Shown here: in pieces, positions 9,836 to 17,870 of the stretch
Layout of the letters: each line of letters opens with the position of its first letter
Numbering within the stretch: the stretch's first letter is position 1
Assembly (NCBI RefSeq): GCF_013201075.1
Contig: NZ_CP053708.1
Coordinates: 3,291,501 to 3,355,500 of the forward strand
From: Lichenicola cladoniae
GTDB lineage: Bacteria > Pseudomonadota > Alphaproteobacteria > Acetobacterales > Acetobacteraceae
DNA length: 64,000 bases
Reading direction: 5' to 3'
Made by a program: the position numbers and the translations under genes
The notes under the pieces: generated by a model
The model's input: only the letters and a program-made list of their open reading frames with translations
Database searches by the model: none
What the model was told of the DNA's origin: nothing

Positions 9836-11269
9836 CTACGGGCGCGCCTGCACGATCGTCATCTCGTGCTTGCCAAAGAACGCCGCGATCGCCTCCGCGC
9901 CGTAGGCGGGGACCTGTCCGTCGCGCAGCCTGACGGTCTGCGAGGGCCAGGACGGCCCGCCGAACAACTTGCCTGGCGGCGGCACGGCGAACAGCATCGC
10001 GTCGCCCGGAGCGCGTGCGGAACTCCAGCTTTCCGACCTCGCCCGCATCTGCCCGGGCACCAGGGCGAGATCGGCCCTGAGTGCCGGCGTCCATGCTGCG
10101 AGCAGCAGCAGAAGTACAGCGGCGAGCGTCACCTCGCGCAGGCCCGCCGGCAACCGGCGCCAGAGCAGCGCGGATGACGGCGCCAGCGCGACCAGTGCCA
10201 GCAGCATCATGCCGGCCCGCATCGTCTGGTGGCGCTGGCAGCACAGCATGCCGAATTGGTGGAACGACAGCACGACCGAGAGGAAGGCGCCCAGCAGCAA
10301 CGACACCGCCCAGACGATCCGGCGCCTCATCGCCGGCCCGGTCGATGCGCCCGGCGGCGGCAGGACCAGCAGAATCGCCAGCTTGAGCAGGATCGCGGCG
10401 AGCACCGGCAGGCCCGGCACGCCGACCAGCTCATGCGCAAAAACCGGCACCGCCGCGTGGAGGCTGCGCAGCCAGTTGCCGGCCAGCAGGCTGCTGCGGT
10501 CGAGCACCTCGACCATCGGCCGCATCCGGCTGACATACACCGATAAGCAGATCAGCACGCCCGCCAGTGCCGGCACCAGCCCCGCTCGTGCAGCAGACAG
10601 CCGACTGCGTGCGAACCCGGCCGCTTCAGGCCGACCCGGCAGGCGAGACGGCGCGACGACGACCCAGAGCACGGCGTCCAGGAGCACGGTGACCGCGCCG
10701 ATCTCGACGCTGAAGGCTGCCAGCAGCAGCATGCCGGTCATCGGGACGGCCGAGGGCGGGCGAACCGCCGCCGTGTCGGCGCGCCGGAGTGCCGTCACCG
10801 CGGCAAGTCCGGCCCAGGCTGACAGATAGGCGACGGTCGCCATCGGCCAGTAGAACATCTCGTCCGGCCGGCACAGCATCAGCGCCAGCACGAACAGCAC
10901 TGCCGCGAACAGCACCGGCCGCGCCTCCCCGGCCCGGCGTGCCGCGGCGGCGATGACCGCGATCGACCCGATCCACAGCAGCAACAGGAACGGCACCACG
11001 AACGAGTGCCTGAGCCCGTGGCAGAGAGTAAGATAGAGCGCGCTCACCGCCTCGGAGAACGGCCTCGGGCTCCAGCGCACCATGCGCCCGAGCACCGAGC
11101 GCCAGCCGGACGCGGCGTTAAACGCGGCGATGTAGTATTCGTCCGAGCCCCAATGGCCGGCCTCGATCAGCGCCATGTAGGCGCACAGGGCGACCGTTAC
11201 GATGCCGATCACGACCAGCAGGCCCAACCGCTCGATCCGGCTGGACGCCGTCCGCACCCGCATGCTCAT
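9836..11269 (-). CDS. Polytopic inner-membrane protein of unknown function
   Basis: A protein of about 477 residues starting at ATG 11269 (or 11263). It has roughly ten hydrophobic segments, beginning with LGLLVVIGIVTVALCAYMAL near residue 15, and a non-membrane C-terminal tail of about 90 residues. Features such as GHWGSDEYYIAAFNAA in the first loop and RPDEMFYWPMATVAYL near residue 130 resemble glucosyltransferase-like or DUF6056-type membrane proteins, but I do not recognise the family firmly. The minus frame stays open upstream to 12619, but that extension is antisense to the adenosine deaminase gene and is not coding. Its 5' end lies close to that divergent gene. Confidence 0.65.
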   Translation of the reverse strand: MSMRVRTASSRIERLGLLVVIGIVTVALCAYMALIEAGHWGSDEYYIAAFNAASGWRSVLGRMVRWSPRPFSEAVSALYLTLCHGLRHSFVVPFLLLLWIGSIAVIAAAARRAGEARPVLFAAVLFVLALMLCRPDEMFYWPMATVAYLSAWAGLAAVTALRRADTAAVRPPSAVPMTGMLLLAAFSVEIGAVTVLLDAVLWVVVAPSRLPGRPEAAGFARSRLSAARAGLVPALAGVLICLSVYVSRMRPMVEVLDRSSLLAGNWLRSLHAAVPVFAHELVGVPGLPVLAAILLKLAILLVLPPPGASTGPAMRRRIVWAVSLLLGAFLSVVLSFHQFGMLCCQRHQTMRAGMMLLALVALAPSSALLWRRLPAGLREVTLAAVLLLLLAAWTPALRADLALVPGQMRARSESWSSARAPGDAMLFAVPPPGKLFGGPSWPSQTVRLRDGQVPAYGAEAIAAFFGKHEMTIVQARP

Positions 11270-11317
11270 CCAGTCTCGTCCCTCGACGTTGCGGCAGCGA
11301 TCCTGTCTTGTGCCGTC

Positions 11318-12829
11318 CTGATCCGCTGCACGCTCCTGTTTCGCCTGTCCAGCCTGTTGCTGGTCTCCCTCGCCGTTCTCGCGCCGGGCGTCCGAGCCGC
11401 CCCCGCGTCCGATTCGGCCACAGGCGCAGCACGCGCGTTCGATCGCCTGTCCGCGGACCCGCCACGACTGCGCGAGTTCCTGCGGGAGATGCCCAAGGGC
11501 GGCGACCTGCACAATCACCTGGCCGGCGCGATCTATGCCGAGAGCTATCTCGGCTGGGCGGGAGCGAGCGGCCTGTGCATCGACATGCATGACCATTCGA
11601 TCGCACGGCCGCCCTGCACCGGCGACCTGAAGCCCGCCGCCGACGCGCTCGCACAAAATCCCGGGCTGGAGGATGCGATGATCGACCAGCTCTCGATGCG
11701 CGATTTCACGCCGTCGCCCGGCGATGCGTCGGGACATGACCACTTCTTCTCGACGTTTCCCAAGTTCGACGCCGCCGGCACCGGCCATGTCGGCGAGATG
11801 CTGGCGGAGGAAGCCAGCCGTGCGGCGGCCGAACACACCGAATACCTCGAGATCATGTGGTATCCGCGGGTGCGCGAGTCGGCCGGGCTCGGCCTGTCCC
11901 GGCCCTGGGCGAACGAGGATTTCGCCGCCGACCTCGGCGCCATCCAGGATGGCATCCCACACCTGCTGGCCGAGGCGAAAACCGATACCGACCAGGCCGA
12001 GGCGAGGATGCGCGAGGTGCTGCATTGCGCGACCGCCACCCCCGACCCGGGCTGCAGGGTGATCATCCGCTACCAGACCTTCCTGCTGCGCGTGCTGCCG
12101 CCGCGGGCGGTGTTCGCCCAGCTCGCCTACAGCTACGCGCTGGTCCATGCCGACCCACGCTTCGTCGGCATCAACATCGTGGCGCCCGAGGACAACCCGG
12201 TCGCGCTGCGCGACTACGGCCTGCACATGCGCGCCTTCCGCTTCTTCCATGCCGCCCATCCGGAGGTGAAGCTCAGCCTGCATGCCGGCGAACTCACGCT
12301 GGGACTGGTACCGCCGGAGGATCTGCGCAACCACATCCGCCAGGCGGTCGAGATCGCCGGGGCCAGCCGGATCGGCCATGGCGTCGACATCACCTACGAG
12401 GACGATGCGCCCGGCCTGCTGGCGGAAATGGCCCGGCGACACGTCGCGGTGGAGATCAACCAGACCAGCAACGACCAGATCCTGGGCGTGCGCGGCGCCG
12501 ACCACCCGTTCACCGCATACCGGGCGGCCGGCGTACCGATGGTGCTGTCGACCGATGACGAAGGCGTCGAGCGGATCGACCTGACCCACGAGTATCTGCG
12601 CGCGGTCGAGACCTGGCACCTCGGCTATCCGGCGCTGAAGGCACTTTCGCGCAATGCGCTGACCTACAGCTTCCTGGCCGGGAATGCGCTGACCATCGAC
12701 GCTCGCGGCAACCCGATCAAGCCGAACGCGGATCTACTGGCACACAGCGACAGGGCACGCGCGCAGTGGCAGCTGGAGGAAGCGTTCAGGACCTTCGAGA
12801 CGAAGGAAGCTCAAACGGATCCACGCTAA
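11318..12829 (+). CDS. Exported adenosine deaminase-family hydrolase
   Basis: The metal-dependent deaminase fold is clear: MPKGGDLHNHLAGA (two zinc-binding His), SLHAGE with the catalytic Glu, RIGHGVDI, and LSTDDEGV, where the Asp pair stands as in SLNTDD. It should deaminate adenosine or a related nucleoside. A hydrophobic lead ending at PGVRAAPAS suggests export, as in the secreted ADGF-type branch. The start is uncertain. No ATG or GTG precedes the signal segment closely, and the next in-frame ATG upstream (11006) lies deep in the opposite-strand gene. I placed it at a CTG giving a typical signal peptide (IRCTLLFRLSSLLLVSLAVL); a TTG also lies within the hydrophobic part. Length is about 503 residues. 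Confidence 0.75.
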   Translation: MIRCTLLFRLSSLLLVSLAVLAPGVRAAPASDSATGAARAFDRLSADPPRLREFLREMPKGGDLHNHLAGAIYAESYLGWAGASGLCIDMHDHSIARPPCTGDLKPAADALAQNPGLEDAMIDQLSMRDFTPSPGDASGHDHFFSTFPKFDAAGTGHVGEMLAEEASRAAAEHTEYLEIMWYPRVRESAGLGLSRPWANEDFAADLGAIQDGIPHLLAEAKTDTDQAEARMREVLHCATATPDPGCRVIIRYQTFLLRVLPPRAVFAQLAYSYALVHADPRFVGINIVAPEDNPVALRDYGLHMRAFRFFHAAHPEVKLSLHAGELTLGLVPPEDLRNHIRQAVEIAGASRIGHGVDITYEDDAPGLLAEMARRHVAVEINQTSNDQILGVRGADHPFTAYRAAGVPMVLSTDDEGVERIDLTHEYLRAVETWHLGYPALKALSRNALTYSFLAGNALTIDARGNPIKPNADLLAHSDRARAQWQLEEAFRTFETKEAQTDPR

Positions 12830-12865
12830 GGATATTCGGTCACAGCGGATCAACGGAACACTGTG

Positions 12866-12884
12866 GCTCGCTGATCCAGCGAGC
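12866..12884. terminator. Stem-loop between the convergent adenosine deaminase and chalcone-isomerase-like genes
   Basis: A perfect 7-bp stem, GCTCGCT and AGCGAGC, with a GATCC loop lies between two convergent stop codons. It has no T-run, and a bidirectional terminator role is inferred. Confidence 0.45.
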
Positions 12885-12902
12885 ACTCTGTCCGGTCGAA
12901 CG

Positions 12903-13502
12903 CTAGCTCGCGCTCTTGCCGAGAAGGCCGTCGCGGAGTTCCGCAGATGGGGAGGTCGTTCCGAGATCCGAGTCCAGGATCGTGTAGCCGAATTTCGGAT
13001 CGTCGATCGTCGTCAACTGCTTGCCGTTGAACAGCACCTGCACGCCAATGTCGGTGACGATGAAGCCGGTGCGATCGCCCGGTTTCACGGTCTGCACGGT
13101 TCCGAGCAGCTTGTCGAACGCAGCCTTGTCTGCTTCGGTGCAGGTATGCTTCGTGCAATAGTTCCGGCTGGACTCCACGTAGAGGTCGTGGACCTTGTCG
13201 GCCGGGGCGCCGCGGACGAACTGCATGAACAGTGCCTTGGGGCCCACCTCGGCTAGCGCCTCGGCCGGGCTGGTGGTCTTTTGCGGCAGGTACAAGGCGG
13301 CGATGTAGCCGCGTATGTGAAGCAGGGTGAAGGATCGCACCCCGATCCCGTTCAAGAGCAGCGTCTTGCCGGCCACTTCCATCGTGTCCGGCATGGTCAC
13401 GCCTGCCTTGGTGGCGGCAGCAGCCGGTTCGCCCTGGCACAGCATGGCAAGACCGCCGAGAACGGTGATGGCGGCAAGACGCGGCGTAGGCGAACGGATC
13501 AT
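12903..13502 (-). CDS. Chalcone isomerase-like periplasmic protein
   Basis: A 199-residue protein with a signal peptide (IRSPTPRLAAITVLGGLAML, cleaved near AAAATKAG). The body has GVTMPDTMEVAGKTLLLNGIGVR and a following HIRGYIAALYLPQK, the layout of the bacterial chalcone isomerase-like family. These proteins share the fold but not a proven reaction, and some bind fatty acids. A cysteine pair (NYCTKHTC) may form a disulfide in the periplasm. The minus frame is open far upstream, but that part is antisense or out of frame with the HerA-like gene, so the ATG at 13502 is taken. Function unknown. Confidence 0.75.
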   Translation of the reverse strand: MIRSPTPRLAAITVLGGLAMLCQGEPAAAATKAGVTMPDTMEVAGKTLLLNGIGVRSFTLLHIRGYIAALYLPQKTTSPAEALAEVGPKALFMQFVRGAPADKVHDLYVESSRNYCTKHTCTEADKAAFDKLLGTVQTVKPGDRTGFIVTDIGVQVLFNGKQLTTIDDPKFGYTILDSDLGTTSPSAELRDGLLGKSAS

Positions 13503-13639
13503 TGATACTACCCTTTGCAGGCGGCCGGGGCCTTCCGTTGGCCCTCTTGCCGGATCGGCGACATGCGACCGGCAGGAAAGCATGGCTTGCGCACTGCCGC
13601 CAGACACGGGATCGCGTGTCCGGCGCGGCGAGGCCGGGA

Positions 13640-15166
13640 TCAGGCCGGGACCGCCGCCGGATCGCCGGGCAGTGTTTCCCAGCCTGATCCGACGATGGTG
13701 AGGATGCGCCGGCCGGCTCCGTCCTCGCGCAGGACCAGCACGTCCTGCTCCTCCAGATACAGCAGTTGGCGTCTGGCACGGCTGGGCGAGTGGGTGCCGT
13801 AGGCCCGCGCGATGTCCGCATCGGACGGACAGGGCAGACGGTCCCGCGCGGCGCGGGCCACCAGCAGGAACACGCCCTGGACGTCCTCCGGCAGTGCCGA
13901 GGCGATCCGTTCCGCCGCCTGCCAGTCCGGAGCATCGGCGTCGGCCTCGTCGATGCCGGCACGGGCGGTGCCGAGCGCCTTGCGGAACCGTCCGATATCG
14001 AGGACGTCGCGGCCCATGCCGTCGATCCGGCAGCGCACCAGGAAGTCCTGATACAGCACATGCACCGGCCGGTATCCGCTCTCGGCATCGGCCAGCATGG
14101 CGCGCAGGATCGACTGCATCCGGCGCCGGTCGTTCGCGGCATCCTCCAGCGTCTGCTGCACCGGCAGCAGAACCTCGAGCTCGGCCTCGCGACGGGCGCC
14201 GCGCGCCACGCCATGCAGCGAGAGCTGGGCCAGGATGTCGGGCGGCGGCGCTGCCGGCATCCGGCGGGCCCGCGTCGCAGCGGCATTTGGCAGCGGCGTG
14301 AGGATCAGCTCGCGCATGTCCTGCTCGGACGCGGCCGGCGCCAGCGGCAGCAGGCTCGGCCCGGCCGAGCGGCTTTCCGTCTCGACGGCGCCGATCCCGA
14401 CGGTGATCGGCCGGCGCGACAAAGCCGGCCCCAGCGCCAGGAAGCGTCCGCGTCCGAGGTCGCGGAAGCTCTCGGCCTGCCGGCGCTCCATGCCGAGCAG
14501 GTCGGCCGCTCGCGCCATGTCGATATCGAGGAAGGTGCGGCCCATCAGGAAGTTGGTCGCCTCCGCGGCAACGTTCTTCGCAAGCTTGGCTAGGCGCTGA
14601 GTCGCGATCACCCCGGCCAGCCCGCGCTTGCGGCCACGGCACATCAGGTTGGTCATGGCGCCCAGCGAGGCCCGTCTGGCTTCATCGGAGACCTCGCCGG
14701 CGGAAGCGGGGGCAAACAGCTGCGCCTCGTCCACCACCACCAGCACCGGATACCAGCTGTCCCGCGGCGCCTCGAACATGCCGCCGAGGAATGCGGCGGC
14801 GCGGCGCATCTGCAGTTCCGCGTCGATGCCTTCCAGGTTCAGCACCACCGACACCCGATGCGCCCGCATCCGTTCGCCGGCGGCCGCCAGGGCTGCCTCG
14901 TCATGTTCGGCGGCGTCGATGACCAGATGGCCGAACCGCTCGGCCAGGCTGACGAAGTCGCCTTCCGGATCGATCACCGCCTGCTGCACCCAGGGCGCAC
15001 TCTGTTCCAGCAGCCGGCGCAGCAGGTGCGACTTGCCGGACCCTGAATTGCCCTGCACCAGCAGCCGCGTCGACAGCAGCTCCTCGAGGTCGAGCATTGC
15101 CGGCTCGATGTTGGATGCGAGGGCACCAGTCTCGATTCGCGTGCCGATCTCGATCGCAACGGTCAT
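13640..15166 (-). CDS. HerA-like (FtsK-HerA superfamily) ATPase
   Basis: A 508-residue ATPase starting at ATG 15166; a TTG at 15202 would add 12 residues. The P-loop VQGNSGSGKSHLL is near residues 38-50, and Walker B is VLVVVDEAQLFAP near residue 150. The segment MCRGRKRGLAGVIATQRLAKL carries the sensor/arginine region typical of HerA and DUF87 ATPases. HerA-type hexamers pump DNA in partnership with the NurA nuclease or act in defence and replication restart. Neither neighbour is a nuclease: chalcone-isomerase-like downstream, small membrane protein divergent. The last 200 residues (from GVARGARREAELEV) look like a separate helical domain. No Shine-Dalgarno is evident at either start. Exact role unknown. 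Confidence 0.8.
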   Translation of the reverse strand: MTVAIEIGTRIETGALASNIEPAMLDLEELLSTRLLVQGNSGSGKSHLLRRLLEQSAPWVQQAVIDPEGDFVSLAERFGHLVIDAAEHDEAALAAAGERMRAHRVSVVLNLEGIDAELQMRRAAAFLGGMFEAPRDSWYPVLVVVDEAQLFAPASAGEVSDEARRASLGAMTNLMCRGRKRGLAGVIATQRLAKLAKNVAAEATNFLMGRTFLDIDMARAADLLGMERRQAESFRDLGRGRFLALGPALSRRPITVGIGAVETESRSAGPSLLPLAPAASEQDMRELILTPLPNAAATRARRMPAAPPPDILAQLSLHGVARGARREAELEVLLPVQQTLEDAANDRRRMQSILRAMLADAESGYRPVHVLYQDFLVRCRIDGMGRDVLDIGRFRKALGTARAGIDEADADAPDWQAAERIASALPEDVQGVFLLVARAARDRLPCPSDADIARAYGTHSPSRARRQLLYLEEQDVLVLREDGAGRRILTIVGSGWETLPGDPAAVPA

Positions 15167-15238
15167 CGGGGGGGGATACAGGCATGCTGCGTCATCCGGC
15201 AACCGGACGCGATCCCGCTTTCAAGGAGTCCAGCCTGC

Positions 15239-15421
15239 ATGACTGTCCCCGACGGCCACGACCAGACCGCCACGCTCGATATCCAGATCGGCCGCAGCGT
15301 GAGCTTCAAGGCAAGCGCGCGGATCACACCGTCGGGCCTCCTGTCGGTCGGTGCCCTGACCTCCCTGATCATCCTGTCCGTGTCGGTCCTGGTGCACGTC
15401 TCCGGACGGGGAACGACGTAG
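15239..15421 (+). CDS. Small single-pass membrane protein
   Basis: A 60-residue protein with one transmembrane segment near residues 33-54 (GLLSVGALTSLIILSVSVLV) and a polar N-terminus. AAGGAG stands about 11 bases before the ATG, which supports translation. It is divergent from the HerA-like gene and convergent with the flavoprotein gene. I do not recognise a family, and the function is unknown. Confidence 0.55.
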   Translation: MTVPDGHDQTATLDIQIGRSVSFKASARITPSGLLSVGALTSLIILSVSVLVHVSGRGTT

Positions 15422-15473
15422 CCGTAACCGCTATGCACCAAAAGTGCGACGCTCCCTGCGATCGGGACCGGGC

Positions 15474-16697
15474 TCAGCCGGCCTCGGACCGCATCCAGCC
15501 GAGCATGCCGCCGGCGGCCGCGCGGCCGGTGGCGATCGAAGCCTGCAGCAGGTAGCCGCCGGTCGGCGCTTCCCAGTCCAGCATCTCGCCGGCAACGAAC
15601 GTGCCGGGGCGGGCGCGGAGCATGAAGTGCGCGTCGATGGCGCCTTGGGCGACACCACCGGCCGTCGAGATGGCGCGGTCGATCGGCGCCGTCGCGGTGA
15701 CACCGATCGGCAGCGCCTTGATCAGCGATGCGAGCGCCACCGGATCACGTGGCGGTGGCGCATCGCCAGTCTCTCGCAGCAGGCCGATCGCCGCCGGCGG
15801 CAGGGACAGCGCCTTGCGCAGCGTGTTCGACAGGCTCTCGCGGCTACGCACCTTGGCCAGACGGGACGCGAGCATGTCCACCGAAAGGTCGGGACGCAGA
15901 TCGAGCATCAGCACGGCCGGTGTCCGGCGTTCGATCGCATCGCGCAACGGGGCCGACAACGGATATACCGCGCCGCCCTCGAGACCGTCGCGGGTGACGA
16001 TGAGATCGCCACGCGAGGTCCTTCCGTCGAAATGCAGGGCGACCGATTTCAGCGGGGTGCCGGCGAAGCGCTCGCGAAACGCGTCCGACCAGCCGGTCGT
16101 GAAACCACAATTGGCCGGACGGAACGGCATCAGCGCCACCCCGGCATCGGCCAGGGCGCGATCCCATGCCCCGTCGGAACCGAGCCTCGCCCAGCTCGCG
16201 CCACCGAGTGCCAGCAGCGTCGCGTCCGCCTCGATGCGTTCGGGGCCCTGCTGGCCCGCCAGCAACGCGGCGCCGGTCTCGTCGAACCCCATGAAGCGGC
16301 AGCGGGCGCGGAGCGTCACGCCGAGGGTTGCCAGCCGTGCCAGCCACGCGCGCAGCAGCGGCGACGCCTTCATCGCGCGCGGGAACACCCGGCCGCTGGT
16401 GCCGACGAAAGTCGCCTGCCCCAGTCCCTCGCACCAGCTCCGCATCGCATCGGGCGGAAACGCCTCGATCGCCGAGCGCAGCCAGGGCTCGGCGATCTCG
16501 TAGCGTGACAGGAAGGCGGCAAGCGGCTCGGAATGGGTGATGTTGAGCCCGCCACGTCCCGCCATCAGCAGCTTGCGGCCCGGGCTGGGCATGCGTTCGT
16601 AGACCGTCACCCGGCAATGCGATGCGAGCAGTTCCGCGGCGGCGAGGCCAGCCGGACCGGCGCCGATGACGGCAACCGTGGGACGATCAGCTGTCAC
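15474..16697 (-). CDS. HI0933/TIGR03862-type flavoprotein oxidoreductase
   Basis: A 407-residue FAD protein. The dinucleotide-binding GAGPAGLAAAELLASH is at residues about 12-27, followed by SPGRKLLMAGRGGLNITHSEP, the hallmark of the YhiN/HI0933 family. GGASWARLGSDGAWDRALADAG and the C-terminal GEMLDWEAPTGGYLLQ complete the pattern and point to the TIGR03862 branch. The physiological substrate is not established. It is the second gene of a pair: the aminotransferase upstream overlaps its start by 11 bases, suggesting coupled translation. Confidence 0.88.
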   Translation of the reverse strand: MTADRPTVAVIGAGPAGLAAAELLASHCRVTVYERMPSPGRKLLMAGRGGLNITHSEPLAAFLSRYEIAEPWLRSAIEAFPPDAMRSWCEGLGQATFVGTSGRVFPRAMKASPLLRAWLARLATLGVTLRARCRFMGFDETGAALLAGQQGPERIEADATLLALGGASWARLGSDGAWDRALADAGVALMPFRPANCGFTTGWSDAFRERFAGTPLKSVALHFDGRTSRGDLIVTRDGLEGGAVYPLSAPLRDAIERRTPAVLMLDLRPDLSVDMLASRLAKVRSRESLSNTLRKALSLPPAAIGLLRETGDAPPPRDPVALASLIKALPIGVTATAPIDRAISTAGGVAQGAIDAHFMLRARPGTFVAGEMLDWEAPTGGYLLQASIATGRAAAGGMLGWMRSEAG

Positions 16698-17862
16698 GGT
16701 ATGCAGCCAGCCGGTCGGCCGCCTCGATCATGTCGGCTTCCGGCCCGCAATAGCTGAAACGGATGGTGCGATGGCCACGCACCGCATCGAAATCGACACC
16801 GGGCGTGGCGGCGACGCCGATCCCGGCCAGCAGCCGCGCGCAGAACTCGATGCTGTCGTAGCTCCGGTCGCCGATGCCGGCATAGATGTAGAACGCGCCC
16901 TGCGCCGGTGCGATATCGGTGAAGCCGGCCGCAGGCAGGTTGGCCAGCAGATGCGCCCGCGACCGGCGGTAGCGGTCCATGTTCGCCGCGACCTCCGATG
17001 TCGCTTCGAATGCGGCCTCGGCGGCGATCTGCGAGATGTGCGGCGCGCTGATGAACAGGTTCTGCTTCAAACGCAGGACCGGCTTCAGCAGGTCCTGCGG
17101 CAGCACCGTCCAGCCGACCCGCCAGCCGGTCATGCTCCAGTATTTCGAGAAGCTGTTGATGACGATCGCGCTGTCGCTATAGGCAGCGGCGGTCGCCGGC
17201 GGCGCCTCCCAGTTCAGCCCGTGATAGATCTCGTCGCTGATCAGGCGGATGCCGTTTGCGTGGCAGAAGCGTGCCAGCACCGCGAGTTCGCCATCATCGA
17301 GTGTCGTGCCGGCGGGGTTGCAGGGGCTGGCGACGATCAGCCCGTCCGGAAGTCCCTGCCCGGTCTCGGCCATCGCCTGCAGCAGCGCCACGGTCGGCTG
17401 GAACCGGCTCGACGCGTCGGTCGGCAGCACCACCGGCTGCATGCCGAGCGCATGCAGGATGTTCACGTAGGGTGGGTAGTAGGGGCTGGCCAGCGCGATC
17501 CGGTCGCCGGGGTCGAACGCCGCCAGGAACGCCAGCAGGAACCCGCCGGACGCGCCGGTGGTGATCGTGATCCGCTCGGGCAGGACGGTCGTGCCGTAGA
17601 AGTCGCGGTAATGCCGGGCGATCCGCCCGCGCAGCGACGCAAGCCCGGACGCCTCGGTGTAGCCGAGCGGCAACCCGCTTGTGAGCGCCCGCTGCACCGC
17701 CTCGATCGCCAGCGCCGGTGCCCCGGTCGCCGGTTGCCCGACCTCGAGCCGGATTATCCTGGGGTCACCGGGGCCGAGTGCCGCCTGTCGTGCATTCGCC
17801 GCCCGGACCACTTCCATGGCCAGGAACGGCTGCAGGGACGCGCCGGCGCCCGTCTTGAGCAT
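16687..17862 (-). CDS. PLP-dependent aminotransferase (class I/II)
   Basis: A 391-residue fold-type I aminotransferase of the aspartate-aminotransferase family. Motifs in order are RIIRLEVGQPATGAP, TTGASGGFLLAFLAAFDPGD, ASPCNPAGTTL (the NPxG loop), SDEIYHGLNW (Asp and Tyr binding PLP) and NSFSKYWSMTGWRVGW, whose Lys carries PLP. The Arg binding the substrate carboxylate is likely in RTIRFSYCG at the C-terminus. Substrate cannot be told from sequence. The start is the ATG opening LKTGAGASLQPFLAMEVV. It follows the GGT-like gene by 8 bases and overlaps the flavoprotein gene, so the three probably form an operon. Confidence 0.9.
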   Translation of the reverse strand: MLKTGAGASLQPFLAMEVVRAANARQAALGPGDPRIIRLEVGQPATGAPALAIEAVQRALTSGLPLGYTEASGLASLRGRIARHYRDFYGTTVLPERITITTGASGGFLLAFLAAFDPGDRIALASPYYPPYVNILHALGMQPVVLPTDASSRFQPTVALLQAMAETGQGLPDGLIVASPCNPAGTTLDDGELAVLARFCHANGIRLISDEIYHGLNWEAPPATAAAYSDSAIVINSFSKYWSMTGWRVGWTVLPQDLLKPVLRLKQNLFISAPHISQIAAEAAFEATSEVAANMDRYRRSRAHLLANLPAAGFTDIAPAQGAFYIYAGIGDRSYDSIEFCARLLAGIGVAATPGVDFDAVRGHRTIRFSYCGPEADMIEAADRLAAYRDS

Positions 17863-17870
17863 CGGGTCGG

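Noticed and set aside
11270-12619. N-terminal extension of the membrane-protein frame on the minus strand
   Set aside because: The extra part is antisense to the adenosine deaminase gene and has no transmembrane pattern; the membrane protein begins at about 11269.
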